Below, piece after piece: positions 1-12,955 of a stretch of DNA of 64,000 nt. Position numbers and translations under genes: made by a program. Within the stretch, counting starts at the first letter, position 1, and each line of letters begins with the position of its first letter. The notes under the pieces are model-generated. The model searched no databases, was not told the origin of the DNA, and saw nothing but the letters and a program-made list of their open reading frames with translations. The stretch is taken from assembly GCA_018340375.1 (NCBI GenBank), contig JAFFJZ010000001.1, positions 57,528,001 through 57,592,000 of the forward strand, written 5' to 3'. This DNA is from Gonatopus flavifemur. Taxonomy: Eukaryota > Arthropoda > Insecta > Hymenoptera > Dryinidae.

Positions 1-600
1 TCCAAAAATATTTCCATCAATTCGTACTCGGTATTGTACGATCGCTCTGTCGAATATGAAAATTAAAGAACATCTATCAAATTTCAAAATGATTATTGTC
101 ATGTGTGTTGATTCTGTCAATATTGAGAACAAATACCGCTCATTCATTGATAAAATCGAAATCTACAATAATCAAGTGGACGGCAAAAGATTACCAATAA
201 TTTGTTTTCCAATGGAACGATGAAGTCGTATTACGGTAATTTGCTTTGTCATGATTTTCATGCATCGATATACCGTTTTATCATTTTTCTGTTTTTCCGA
301 ATCATGAGAGGAAAAGTTTTCTCACAATTTTCATCATACCATAAACTCTTCCTTTTTTGTTCTCTTTCAAGTTTATCATTCATAAATATGCAGAGAAGAG
401 AAGAGAGTATCCAGTTTGATGAGATACTTTGCGGGTACTTACAATGTAAAATATCAACCCTCACTATACGTTAGTAGTTACGCATACGTTCATCAACTCA
501 CTTTATCTTATTCTGTTTTTGTACTTTAGTACTCGAAAATGAGTTTTTGATAATTCAAGTATAAATAATACTCCACGATATTATATTTTCCCCCAACTTC

Positions 601-627
601 CACCACCACCACCACCACCACCACCAC
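601..627 (+). repeat. (CAC)9 microsatellite
   Basis: Nine uninterrupted CAC units are visible. They lie in non-coding AT-rich DNA and no open frame uses them as a plausible amino-acid tract. Confidence 0.95.
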
Positions 628-749
628 TTCGGAAGATAATCAAATACGAAATGCGTTCATGAAACAATACATCATCCATTCTCCTCACCTACGCTCGTAA
701 GTCTCTCGTATCGAATGTGTCATTCCCCGTCCGTGAATTCGCCTGCAAA

Positions 750-905
750 ACTGCCGCACATCGGCTTTATTATATCACCGCGTGAAACAATATAGCCGTT
801 CCTATATATGTGCGTAAGAGCATAATTAAGCCGGTTTCTATAAAAGGCTTACGTGCGTGGCCGCTAACGTACGTCATGTCCCACGATAATAAAAGACCAC
901 GTTGA
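750..905. promoter_or_regulatory. Possible cis-regulatory block
   Basis: This block differs in texture from its surroundings: complex, no simple repeats, with homeodomain-type cores (TTTATTA near 766, ATAATTAAG at 822-830, AATAAAAG at 888-895). It carries the 14-mer TAAAAGGCTTACGT at 841-854, which recurs exactly at 18350-18363, and the 11-mer TAAAAGACCAC at 890-900, which recurs exactly at 9087-9097. Such recurrence fits shared transcription-factor sites, but this is inference; conservation cannot be judged from one sequence. Confidence 0.25.
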
Positions 906-3598
906 GAATGAAAGTCCTCTCGATTACGATACGTCGTCAGCCTCGTGAAATAATCGCTCTATGACAACGTTGCATTCGACGATGATGTTCTCTCGTGATG
1001 CATCGAGGAGACTCCTCCTCGCTGTTTTCCCCGTGCATTGTGTACATGAGACAGTTAAGCGCAAGGGGAGAGTTTCAAAGACACGATATACGGGAAAGTC
1101 ATATCGTGAAAGTTCATTAACTATCAACTAGGATTCGTCATGGTCTTCGGATGCGAGTATCAACACAATCGAGATGAGCTAAATAAGGGGAGACCGAGAG
1201 TCACGAGAAATCGATTTTTCCTACGTTCCAGACAGGAAGAATATAAACACTTGAAACATTTTCTCATCGAAATGTGATTGCCAGCACAAAAAAATCACAT
1301 TCAAATCCTTTCAATCCGACATCCACTAAAACGATCTTATTTGATAGAAAAAGGTTCTCTAGGTCGATATAATTGAATTCACCTTTCGACCAGCAGCTCC
1401 ATCCATTTGCTTCGAGTCTCAAGATAGGAAGAAGATTCGATGATTCTTTGAAACTAGTTCTTTCGGATAATGTTACAGATCTTGTAGGAAAAATTATTCC
1501 ATCGAATGTGGGGCTTTGATAAACCTTGGGATTCGGATATAGAATGGAAATCGAAGAACTTTCGATTCAAAGAAATATTGTGAAATCCTTTTCACATCGG
1601 TATTGTATATCTTTTTCCTTCTCCTTTCAAAATTCCATTCTTCCGCGCGAGGAACAAATCCACGAAGATTGAGACATCGAGTTTACAAAATAAAAGTATA
1701 CAAATATAATTGCAGTACTGTAGCACGATAATTATATATTTCTTCTTTGCGTGTACGATACAAAAAAATCCACCCTCGCACGCACACAAACGTACAAAAA
1801 GAACAGAATGAGAACGTGGAGCAATTAAGTTGAAATATGAGCCAACGGTTTAATGAATCATCCAGCCGGAGGTGTACTAAAACGCACTGTGGCGAATATA
1901 ATTAAACTAAAACCATAAGTAAACATGTACACGTACACGGATGCTTGAAATTCAACTTCTGATTGTTCCTTTCTTTGTTTATAAAAATTATGAATGGCCG
2001 AATACGTTAACGCAGTCGCACATACGGTGGAATATCGTGAACTGGAATGAAATATTGAAATCGTAAAAAATGGTTACAATATTGATATCCGTATTGCTGT
2101 CTGAGATTCTCATCCATTTAAAATCACAAAATTTTCCAAAACTGAAACTATCCTTCTTCGAAAACTTTTATACTCAAAAAGATAATTTCTCGGATGAAAT
2201 ATTGGATAAAATTCATCACAAAAATGTATTCACATCGAGGTATAGGAATACGACGCTCGCTCGCTCGCTATGGTTCGTTGTTTTTTCTCCATGTAATTCG
2301 TTTCGTGTTAAAAAGTTTAACGATAAATTCAACTTTCAACTTTTTAGCCTCATCTCTTCTCCTCTCCTTTCCTCCTCCTGTGTTTATCAGAGCTATGTCT
2401 CCTCGTTAACGACTCTGAGCCCAGTGATATATTTATGTTTCTTTCTTGTTTTCTTTTTTTCATTTGCATGCATCTTTCGTATCCTCGTAGAGTTACACGA
2501 TATCTTTCATACGTGTCTTTACAAATAGTTCCGAAAAGATTGAATATCGATTAGAATACGGAGGAACTATTGTTTGCGAAAAAATAAATTTCCAGGTATT
2601 ATTGATTTTCTTTCTCTTCATGATCCGCACCTTTGATCTCGTAAGAAATTCTTTCAAAAGTATTTTAAGATCCTTGAAAGAACTTGAGGTAAAGTCCTCG
2701 GGTTGAGTAAGGGTATATATGGATAAGAACAGCGACGGAGGACATGGTTGAAAGACGCGATGGTAGGGGAGAACGATTTTGTTGCTTGAAGGTTTACACG
2801 GCCAATCTCGCTTTGATGTCTTTCCTCTATTCCTTGACACACGTACAGTCACGTGTATACATATATACACACCTATATAACTCCATGACCGCATCGTTCC
2901 CTTTCAATCCTCCCAAGCCCCCAGATCCCCAGCTCCCAATGTGTGCTCATACTACATATTGCGTTTTCCATTCACTCCCGTGCACACACGCGTTTTAAAA
3001 TTTCCCTCGCATTATATCCAAAATATTCTGTTCACTTTATAATTTTGAGTTTCACTTTTGTTATCGCGCTGAGCGAACATTCGAATAGCGAAAAGTCGAA
3101 TTCCGTGACCGTATCATGGATTATCGATATAAATCCTATACGTGTACCGAGAAACAAATATACATACAAATCTCAACTTTTGTAGACAAATTTGGTTTAG
3201 GGAGAGTCTTCGTCACCGGAGGGAAATTCAAGTCAAATTGGATGCTGAATATATGAATAAAAAATAATGTCCTTACGTGTACGACGTTCGAGGTTGCAAG
3301 GAACAATTCGTATACGTTTTCGACTGGAAATTCATCCTCTGGATTCGATAGTGAGATAGGAACAGATACTTTTATAAAACTTGCTTAAATAAATCCAAAA
3401 TTTTATCCTTCTCCCTTCTTTTTCTGTGCGTTGGTCTCTGAAGTTCTGTAGTTTGTAAAATATACTGCAAAGGAGTACCTTGCAATCCATTATCTTCAAA
3501 GTTTCAAACAACCAAACTCGAACTAATGGAAATACTTTAGCGAGAATACATATAAATTGTCCACTTGGTTCCAAATTTCACTTCGGAGTTGTGATATT

Positions 3599-4233
3599 CC
3601 GTGCAGGAAGTCCAGAGATGTAAACACGACCAATAATCGGTGGATGTACAGTTATTGTTGAATGACCAACGATGGATTCTGTGTTCCTGGCACGAGCGCG
3701 ATCCATCACCAGCTGACAGAGTGACCCAGCGATTGAGCTGTTTGATAATCAGCGGATGTACGGTTACGCTAACTTGATTAGAAATTTATTTTCTCAACTT
3801 GATTAACTTAATCTCGTTCCGGCTCGGGTTCTAACAAAGGTTTTTACACATGACTGTCAATAGATAAATTTTCCACGATAAAGCAAATAAGTACCATCAA
3901 TACTTGGCCCAAATACAAATTGAAATCGTCTTTCCAAATAAAGATTGATCACTGATTTTAGGGTGGCACAACATAACCCAAGATTGGGTGATCTTTGACA
4001 TTTCATGCTCCGCTAATGATTTTTTTTGTCCAATCTGCAGTGGGCCGAGGATTGGCAATAGCTTGCCCCAGGTTTGAACGAAGGCTGAGTCAATCGTAGA
4101 TTTACCGAACCAATTCATCAATTACTGATAATGGAGCAGCATTTTGTCTTGTTTTGATCAACATTGATGATACATAGGTCGCCGCGATTTGGCAATGAAT
4201 CTTGCGACAAGGTATATTCTACTTTTATACGGG
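3599..4233. mobile_element. Non-autonomous element, CCC(G/A)TA-ended mosaic family, copy 1
   Basis: The left end (CCGTGCAGGAAGTCC, then GTAAACACGACCAATAATCGG) matches the left end of the 31951-32885 element over at least 100 bp with scattered differences. The right end (TATACGGG at 4226-4233, preceded by ATCAACATTGATGATACATAG) matches the right end of the 37630-38501 element instead. TT flanks both sides (3597-3598 and 4234-4235), fitting a 2-bp target duplication. It contains GGCCAAT-like subrepeats and no coding capacity. I cannot assign a superfamily. Confidence 0.6.
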
Positions 4234-5137
4234 TTTTATATCCTCATTATCGGAGTGATAATTGGTTCGATACGTGGCAGATTCTCCACTATGACTATCA
4301 CCATTTAGTAGTCATCTTTCGATGAACCATCAATAGGTGTCAGTATTAAACCGATTGATGAACTCAATATACGGGGTATTACGTGAAGTAAATGAAAAAA
4401 CAATTTTGATTTAATAATTACACGATAATTGAAATAGTTATGGAAACGGACTGTATTGATAGCAGTATAACTCCTGTGACTATAGAAATTTTCTTCAACA
4501 TTCTTTTTTCACAAAATTGTGCCTTCAAGGTAGTTTGAGGAAACGTTGTTATACATCGTCAATTTTATTTATCGCATCGCTTTATTGAATTTTCATCTAT
4601 CAATGTCGCTATAGTGTAAAAAGTGACGTCAAATACAGGATAATTTATCGATATTGACTTCAGTCTTCTCTCGCAGCAGCGTTGTGAGCTCCACGAAACG
4701 AAACTTGATATATCTTTGAAAATCTTTCGAGCGAAAACATTCGAACCATGATCGAATAATTCCTCATTTCTTGTTTATTGATAATATAATTCTTATCATA
4801 ATTTTGATAAGTTTTGTCATACAAATATTGGAATTTCAAAATCAATTCCACTGTTCAAACATGCAAACTTTGTTGAAAATTTCAAAAACTCGGATTCAAA
4901 AGAGCTGTCATAAAAATTAGATGAGAGTTGAAGGTTGTGTGTGGAGTGTCGGTTAATCGGGTTATATTGAGGAAAGAGCATTGAATTCAGTACAAAATGT
5001 CCTCCACCTGAACCTATGTTGGATATCGTGGGCACTCACTTTGAGAAATTGAATAACATCATTTGATTCCATTGTTTTACATGGAAAAAAATGAGTAGTT
5101 CAAACAAGTCCATATGCGCTTACCAAAAAAATAATGA
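4234..5137. other. Gene-free stretch between repeats
   Basis: AT-rich unique sequence with only short open frames on both strands. I see no splice-bounded exon, RNA gene or clear repeat between the mosaic element on the left and the MITE on the right. Confidence 0.55.
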
Positions 5138-5375
5138 CACTGTAAAAAATAATTGTGGAGTTTTACCCCGAAAAATGGTGACAGGAAAGTTCCTCCATAG
5201 ATGCGGAATTTTTCGCCTCAATTCGGTAGAATTTTCTTTCATTTATAGAGAATTCAACACCCAAAACCACAATAATTGGTCGACATGGAGAAAACATCCC
5301 TCATTTTTTATGGAAAAACAATTCCCCCTACGATAAAGAGAACGAAATCCACCGACAGTATAAAAAAACACAGTG
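5138..5375. mobile_element. Degenerate MITE, CACTGTAAAAA family, copy A
   Basis: It starts CACTGTAAAAAATAATTGTGG and ends ...CACAGTG, an imperfect inverted repeat of its start. The beginning parallels the element at 6109-6342 (CACTGTAAAAAGTAAATGTGG, then a GGTGACAGGAAA versus AGTGGCAGCAAA match). TA follows the right end, but GA precedes the left end, so the TA target duplication is no longer intact. It has no coding capacity. The terminal sequence and TA preference suggest a Tc1/mariner-type MITE, which is inference from family knowledge. Confidence 0.6.
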
Positions 5376-5488
5376 TACTTTTCCAACTAACTGATTAGTT
5401 TTTCAACTATACACATTGTTACTATGACTAACTAATTAATTCAAACAACAAACTATCCAACAAACAAAAATATATCTATTAGTATCTA

Positions 5489-6104
5489 AAAGATGTCTTG
5501 AAATCACGGAAGTTGTCTTGGAAGACATCTTTTCGACTATAAGAGATATCTTGTGCAACAAATTTTAACAAGTGTTGGATATCTCAAAGATATCTTGCAC
5601 AAGATATCTTTTAGACACGCTGACGAAGATGTGTTTTAGATATATGGAAGACAGCTTTCAGAAGGTTCCAAGATGTGTTTTAGATTGTTTTAAGACATGT
5701 TTCAGACATCTTTTACATGCCTCAAGATATGTTTTTAAGATACGTTTTACACATCTTTGAGATGTCGTTTTAAAATCATGAGGACATCCCAGACAGTACA
5801 AAAGAATCACTAATGAGTTCTAAAAGAGGAACATGGCGTGACTTTTGTTTTTCTTACTTAGACAATTCTTAAGATGTGTAACAGATATTCAGAAACTCTT
5901 CCAAGATGTCTTTCAGACTATGCTGTTTCGACATGTAAAAGATGTCTCTCAGAAATACCTTCAAGACATGTTCCTAGTATTTCTTCAAGATATCTAAAAG
6001 ATATCAATTCGAAATATCTGGAAAGATATCTCTTTTCGATGTATCTCAAAGATGTCTTCCCAAAGGTATCTTGTAGATGTCTTCAAGACCTTCGATGTTT
6101 GTTG
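5489..6104. repeat. Degenerate AAGATRTCTT-rich array
   Basis: The stretch is saturated with variants of the self-complementary words AAGATGTCTT and AAGATATCTT, separated by short T-rich spacers, with roughly one copy every 20-40 bases. Neighbouring units can pair with each other on either strand. Frames through it translate as Cys/Arg/Tyr-rich pseudo-peptides with no biological meaning. It is probably the body of an old repetitive element whose right part was hit by the MITE at 6109. Confidence 0.7.
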
Positions 6105-6108
6105 GGTA

Positions 6109-6342
6109 CACTGTAAAAAGTAAATGTGGAGCTTTCCCATAAACTTAGTGGCAGCAAATTCATTATCCCTTATTGTGAGGCAATTTTCCTTCATTTGAAG
6201 AACAGTTCCCTTCAAAAAGAAGAAATTTTCCTCTAAAATGGAGGAGAATCCCTCCAAAGTATAGGAAAGATGAATTTCCCCCACATGAGGGATTTTTGCT
6301 GCCACTTAATTTGGGGAAAAACTCCACTCACTTTTTACAGGG
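6109..6342. mobile_element. MITE, CACTGTAAAAA family, copy B
   Basis: The left end reads CACTGTAAAAAGTAAATGTGG and the right end, reverse-complemented, reads CCCTGTAAAAAGTGAGTGG. The arms stay similar inward (AGTGGCAGCAAA in both). The target-site duplication TA is intact at 6107-6108 and 6343-6344. The 234-bp length, long imperfect inverted repeats and lack of coding sequence are typical of Tc1/mariner-type MITEs. Confidence 0.8.
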
Positions 6343-6426
6343 TAGTTAGTTGAAATCATAACTATCTTTGGCGAGCACGTATGGACCCATTTTGATTAGT
6401 TGTTTCAACTATCATAGTTTTCAATT

Positions 6427-6871
6427 CACGGAGAGAAAAAATTTACTGTGACAGCGAAATAGTAATCTTCTCAGCTGTGACAATGAGTTTTTATCTGTTA
6501 CAGTAAAAAATGTCGACCCCCCAGCTAGATTCATTTCCTATTTCATATACACACAGTGAAAAATTGTGTGTACTTTCAAGACACCTTTATCTCCCTGGAG
6601 GTGCACTCGCAATTTATGTCAAATATCAACAAAAAATGTTGAATTTACACAGAAAATCTGTTAATTTCAGAATTTTACATATTATTTTCAACACGAACTC
6701 TGAGTGGACCTTCTGTGACACAAAACTTTTCGCTATGTATAATACTGAAAATCCAACTGCCTCGGCAAATGACTCGCATCCACGGTGAAGTAATTAGCTC
6801 AAACAGGAAATCATTTGCGACTTCAGAAAAAAAAATTGCTACCAATCACAGAGAATTTTGTTCTCTCTCTG
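6427..6871. mobile_element. Possible MITE with CACGGAGAGA / CAGAGAGAGAAC ends
   Basis: The left end CACGGAGAGAAAAAATTTAC resembles the reverse complement of the right end (CAGAGAGAGAACAAAATTC), followed on both sides by a CTGTGA word. TA follows the right end; the left flank is TT, so the duplication is not intact. Similarity is only moderate and the interior is not obviously symmetrical, so the call is tentative. Confidence 0.35.
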
Positions 6872-9800
6872 TACAGAATTTTAATACAGTAATCTTTTTA
6901 ATCGAGTTTGAAGGATAAAAAGTGACTGCTTGACATCAAAGGAAGCTATTCATTGCATAATTTTCTGAACGTGGACATTTTAAATAAAAAAAGAAGTGAT
7001 AATTCCAACGATTTCGTGAAAACTCATACCATTAGTCAACGTGTGAACATTGTGAATGGGAATTTTTATAAAACTATTAATATCCACATGTTGAATCAGA
7101 CACACATAACATTTGATAAACGGATTCCAATACAACTATCTCAATGTTCGTTCAAGTAACTCGATCGTTCTGTTCGTTCGTTTTTCAACGTTGGTTCCGA
7201 TGTGTTTCGATAAATTTTGTTACAATCGCATCTGGATTCGATGAGTATTCGAGGCAATCGCGAAATCGGAAGGATATGTGTCGCTTCGTCGGATAGGACG
7301 AAGGTAATTTCTTCCGACAGATTCTCCTTAGATCCTCGTGAAACACCTGCGACCTTCTGCCAAAGCAATCTTGTTCTAGCTACCGTGTATATCGATAACA
7401 AACACTCTTCTATCCCAAACATCTATCGTTCTATTAATATCCTTTCTTTATCGAATTAACGGTTTTAGTATTCGTGGAAAAGTATCTTTTTTTCTAATGT
7501 TCTTCGACTTAATTCTTCCCTTTTCCTTATTATATATATATTGATGAATTGACTTCCATAACTCAAGTATTTCTCATTTTTTATAGACCATACAGTTACA
7601 TTTCAAAAAATAAATTCAAACTTCTGTCTCATTCAAAACTTTGCTATAATATTCATGCAATTCTTCAATTTTTTCCATTGATTGCGGCAAAATGATTAAG
7701 TGTGAAGCACTTTCTCAAAAACTATCTCGAATCGATTCTTATTTGACATTCTCAAATATATTTAATCAGTGGAAGGAATCAATGATTCATGAACCCTCTC
7801 ATTCAATTCGATAATGATCAATCACTCCGATCATGCAGATATACATCATTTATTCAGTTCACACTAATGATAATAAAATTATTATTCAAAGTATATATTT
7901 TCACGACCTCAATCATCAATTTCGTTTTAAAGTAAAAAATGCAAAATATATTACACATATTTTGCATCATTTTTCTCATTTGAGGAAAAAAAACCCGTCT
8001 CAACTTTCTCTCTAACACATCGAATTTGTATCACACGAAAATGGAATACGTATATAAAATAAACAAGTTTGAAATTGATGACATGTTGCTCGTTATACTC
8101 AACATCTTGATACCATAAAGAGAAGCAAAAGCATAACCAGTATTTAGTTCACGTGCTCATATACTTTGCAAGCATGAAAACTCGTTTCAGCCGTACAAAA
8201 TCTTGATCCAAAAACAGATACAAAGCTATTTTTCCTAACCTGTCATAAATGTGTTTTCAGTTCATATATAAATTTCATCGATGCGAGAGATCCATTTTCT
8301 CCACTTGTTGCGCTTCGTGTGGTTAAGAAGCAGAAACAGTTTCATTCGCTATCATATAACTTTAACAGCAGTATCCAATTAAATATTCACTTATACGTAC
8401 TTGAATTATCGATAACTCTTCCCACGCTGTATCATAATACATATTGATAACATTCCCGAATTCTCAAAACGATCTAAGTAACGAACTTGAATACGAATTT
8501 CTACAAAAATTCTATCTCAAGCACATTCTTGTAGCTTCATAATTGAAATGATTGCAGGTATTCTTTTCGTTACGTATAGCGTACCAATCTCACGAATGGT
8601 ACTTTGCATAACATTACGATTGAATCGATATCATCGCAGATTCCCTTACTTTCATGGGGAGTAAACCGGTCCCCAGAGTTCAAAAGAGAATTATCGGACG
8701 TCCCGCAGCTGACGGTAAGGAATCTCGATGCATTCGTTATTCTTTACAGCCCAACCGCGTGACGCTGTAACTTATGGCGATTTTGAATCACCGCATCATC
8801 AAAGCGTGAATGATTTCCAACCTTCATAGAAGTTTATTGGAAACATTTATGCGATTTCTTCATTTCGTAATCTAGTTTTGTAGATTGTGTACAAGAACTG
8901 TAATTGCCATTCGATAACTGAAGAAGTAGGAATAGATATATGATGAATCTTTACATCGATAGTTAAACCAACGTATACGGATGGCACACCACCTTTCGGC
9001 GGGGATTCATGCGGATCTCATTGTTCCATAAAGATCCTTACGGGCTCGTCTTTCGCACGAATATAGTTATATCTTAAGCTGTATAGTAAAAGACCACCTG
9101 GTATCTACGTTATGGCTCGATGTCCCTGACCGCAAACTTCGCTATAACGGAGATCGGACTGGTCGTAAAGCGCTTGATATGAACACGGTACGTGGAATGT
9201 TGAGCCATGAAAGTAAAGAAAAATACACGGAAAAAAGTGAGTGAAAAATATAGAGTCATAATCTACGCGTGGTACTTATTTCGGTGTAATTATTCACTTT
9301 AATTAACCGGCGTGGGGTGTTAATGTCGCATGAAAGTGATACGATCCTCGTATTAATAAATGCACGCTCGTGTGAGTAAAGCACTGTTCTGACGTCGAGG
9401 CGAAGATTACCTGCGATTTCAACCACCACTTTTACGAGAGAACTTCCAAAGACGGGCACCACGAGTAACCAGAAGTTGAGTTTATGCAAGCAGCTTAGAG
9501 CCGCATCGTATATGATCTCATGATGTTGTATATTCATATCTCATCCCTTAACTCTCTTCATCTGACAATTTCTGGCTTGGTTTTGGATGGTTATTAGGGT
9601 ACATATATGCCCCAGGATGAAACAGATCGTATATTATATATATATATCGAATGATGCTGTCAGAATCCTACAAAAATATATTTCATATTCAAACATTCAA
9701 TTCGAATATCACTTTAATACAAAATTACAATCGAATTTGAAAAGAAAGAAGAATCTTGTGAATTTTATGTGAGTGATCAACTATCGAATGAATAAAATAC

Positions 9801-10410
9801 GATCGTGAATTTTCTCCGCTACATAAATTGATTCCCTTCAGTCTATTGAATTAGTTTACATCTCCGATGGAAATTCCCAACGGATCCGAAGTTGACCCAC
9901 GTCGATCTCTTTGATGTTGCATCACGCTGAATGCTTTGGGAAATTGGCTTGAGATTCTCAGAATTTTTTAGAGGACTTTTTTTCCCAAGGCACACTTAGA
10001 ATATATAAATCTCCGTCTCTCTTTCATTCACTTCGATTCACCTGTCTGATATATATGTATATACATGTCCATCAATAGAGTTCTTATCAATTTCGTCAAG
10101 TATTCGAAGTCTCGCAATAATTCATTGGATGATATTTCACATTGGAAAAAGAAACTGAAATTTTTTACATTGAAAACAAAAAACAGAATCTGATTGCCGT
10201 TCGATCTACGATTACAATGATTTCTTTTTTATAATATAATAAAACTTTATTCGACGTCGACTGAGAAATTCTTTTCACAGTCCTTTCAGAGGAAATAATT
10301 TATGAATATTCCATTCAAAAAGACAGTTCCATCATTAATAACAATAATAAAGGAGAAAATATAATGAATCAAAGAACTATTCCCATTAATTTTGATTCGC
10401 TCTAACGATT
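6872..10410. other. Gene-free stretch, partly complex non-coding
   Basis: No recognisable exon or RNA gene. The part from about 7450 to 8600 is AT-rich and featureless. From about 8570 to 9540 the sequence is more complex, with fewer homopolymers, and carries the 11-mer TAAAAGACCAC at 9087-9097 shared with position 890. A TA-rich microsatellite lies at 9631-9648. The 93-codon frame on the minus strand at 9256-9537 has no recognisable similarity. Confidence 0.5.
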
Positions 10411-10759
10411 TTTCATCTTTGCAAAGTTTTGGAGGTAGTTAATATCGCAAGTGGACGATTTATGAATGAAATATGGAGCTTGAAAAACGATGTAAAGAGA
10501 GAACAAAGAGTAACATTGCAGTTGAAAGATATCTGTGCTTGACAGAAAATGTTGATGTAGTGTTCTCTTTCACGTTCCGTTGTTTGTTTATTGTATCTTT
10601 GCTGCAGATAGAATTTTCTTTTCAGGTAACAAAATGTAACGGAATAAAGTGTCATAAATTTATACGATATATATAATACGAAGCCTTCAAGATAATACGC
10701 GAATAAGATAGTTATACATAATAAAATACGGTTCGTGGGGTGACTGTATATGTGTGTGG

Positions 10760-10870
10760 TGTGCTGAGATTTACATAAAAGGTTATTATCCGGCAGGCGT
10801 AATTCCACGGTTACCGATAGTAAACCCCGACGAAACCAGAATCGCGCCATCACATTCATAGTTGAAAACC
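10760..10870. promoter_or_regulatory. Possible cis-regulatory block
   Basis: A compact complex segment with TAAAAGGTTATTATCCGG and GGTTACCGATAGTAAACC-type words, clearly different from the low-complexity DNA around it. The 187-codon minus-strand frame that crosses it (10413-10976) is Phe/Tyr/Leu-rich in the AT-rich part and looks like chance. Regulatory function is inference from texture only. Confidence 0.2.
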
Positions 10871-11075
10871 CTTTTTGAAGCGAAAGAACACGGGTCGAGT
10901 CTCTCTTGCTGGAGCTGAAGATAATGCACCTTATTCCTCCTCGTGTCTTGTTCCTCTTTTTCCTTCTTTCTTCCATCCTTCCTCTTTCGTCTAATCCTCA
11001 GTTCACTCCACCTTCGTTTTCATCGTTTTGCAGACCAGACTTCGATATCAAATTCCTTCAAGAACGTCCCATCGC

Positions 11076-11109
11076 TACGACGACGACGACGACGAAGACG
11101 AAGACGACA
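11076..11109 (+). repeat. ACG/AAG-type trinucleotide tract
   Basis: A run of ACG units passing into GAAGACGAAGACG. It produces Arg- or Thr-rich stretches in the overlapping frames, which is an effect of the repeat and not evidence of a protein. Confidence 0.85.
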
Positions 11110-11229
11110 CTTGGCCCAGAGTATGAGACCAGATGAGCAAACACCAAAGGAACGCCAGGGCAAGGATAAAATAGAGAAAAACGAAGAGAATACCGAACTG
11201 CACTCTATCGGTGCATAATGAGCTGTAAA

Positions 11230-12955
11230 ATTTCAAGGAGATAGCGAATTCATCGTCAGGTCACGATTCGACTCATCAAGAAGAGGGAAAATGGTGAGAG
11301 AAAAATCAGTGATAAATTGTTGTAGATCATTCGTAACGAGCGAACAAAATCTTTTGTATGTTTTTCTAACAAGGACAAGTTCTTTCGCGAGTAATATGCC
11401 GCGCGTGACTAGTTTGTACATGCATTATGTATAAATGCCGTTGGCATTGTGTGTTGTATGAAAGCCGAGTGAGCTCTTATCTACGAACTTGAACGTTCGC
11501 TTTGCTCTTCCAAACGTATTATGCCATACTCACGGACATTAATGAACGTAGGACTTTATAAAAGAATAAAGTTTTGTCGCTGAAATGTACTCTTGTACAA
11601 GTGCCGGTCGTAAGGTCTGTGTAAGGTTGGTTATCACGAGCTCAACGGTGCACTCACCGCGCTTTCTCTTTTTTCTATATGTCAACCGTTTCCCCATATA
11701 GCCCCGAGAAGAACTGTTCGTCAGTTACCTGAAACAGAAAATCGAAACAAAAATTTATAGTATTGCGTAAACATAATTATTGAAATCAATGATATTTCAG
11801 AAAGCACTTTTTATCCTAAATAGAAATTATTCGGAAGACCGAGATACTCTTTTTCCCTGTATTGAGAAAAACTTTTCTGAATATTGATAATCTCGATCTT
11901 TTACTGTGAAAAACCTGAAAATCCAGGAAATGTGTATGTTTTGACAGCCACTTTCTTCTGAATTTCCAGAATTTCAGGAAATTTCAGCCAGAAAATTACA
12001 GTCGGATTCTCTGCATTTTCAGGAGGAATCGTTCTACAGTATTCTGTGTGGAATATATGTTAAATTCATGGTGAAACTTGGAGCAGTTGTGAGATCATTG
12101 ACGCATTGCAGGAAGTTTATTACTTGCCAAGTTGTGAGCAAGTTTTTGAACGGATCAAGTGATTCGGAGAAGACAGGGGGAACCGAAAGATGATCAGCAC
12201 TGAGGAAGACCGTTGACCTCGTTCGATGAAAAGACGTGTGTTGAAGTTTGAAAAAGTTTAAGCGTGGATTGATGTTTAGATGAGAATTTGGACGTCTCTC
12301 ATAGATTAGGTAAGAATACATTTTCAGAGCCTTTGGCACGTTCCAAGCAATCCCAAAAGGTCGATCTTTGATTTAGATCTTCAGACATAATCGCGAATCA
12401 ATCAGTACAATCAGGGAAATCATTTCTGTAAGTTTCAAGTGGTAGCTACAGGTTTCTGAGATGATTGAGAAGCAGACTCGTTGTAAGCAAATTAACGTTT
12501 AAACTGGGTTACATTGCAGTTTATTCCCAGGATCTTGAGAAGATTTTGATGAAAAGCATCGTGTATCTTTTATTTGAATATATTATTATGCGCCCTTCCA
12601 AGTCTGACCCATCAAAATAATGATAAATCCTACTTCAACACAGTGAAATTTCACTCTTGAGGATTTAAATAGCATATTGATCCACAAACTTAGAAAACTC
12701 GATTCATTCATTTGTATCGCATTTGATTCAATTGTTGTTCTCTCTTCTCGTCTTTGGATTTGATTTGATTTTTTTCTATCCCAGCCTGGAGCCCTGGTTT
12801 CTGTATTTATCTCTTTCCATCTTCGCGATAACCCAGGCTCTTAGGTTTATTCCATCTTCTCCCTTCCTCCTCATCTTCATCTTTGTATCCAACATCAACA
12901 AACATCTTGATTATACCATGAAAGCAGCCTCGATTCGAATGGAAGCTCGACTTTC
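11230..12955. other. Gene-free stretch
   Basis: AT-rich unique sequence. The piece 11890-12040 has repeated AATTTCAGG/CCAGAA words that make weak local self-similarity, perhaps a very old MITE remnant. No exon is supported. Confidence 0.5.

Larger units (their letters stand above)
1..3598. other. Gene-free AT-rich stretch
   Basis: I find no convincing exon here. The open frames are short, lack homology I can recognise, and overlap on opposite strands. The stretch holds a CAC trinucleotide tract near 601, a complex block at about 750-900 that may be regulatory, and otherwise unique AT-rich sequence. Pyrimidine-rich runs around 2340-2470 explain the 152-codon frame there. Confidence 0.6.

Noticed and set aside
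10413..10976. 187-codon minus-strand frame with an ATG
   Set aside because: Composition is Phe/Tyr/Leu/Ile-rich as expected from AT-rich DNA, it has no domain, and it crosses a complex block that reads better as non-coding.
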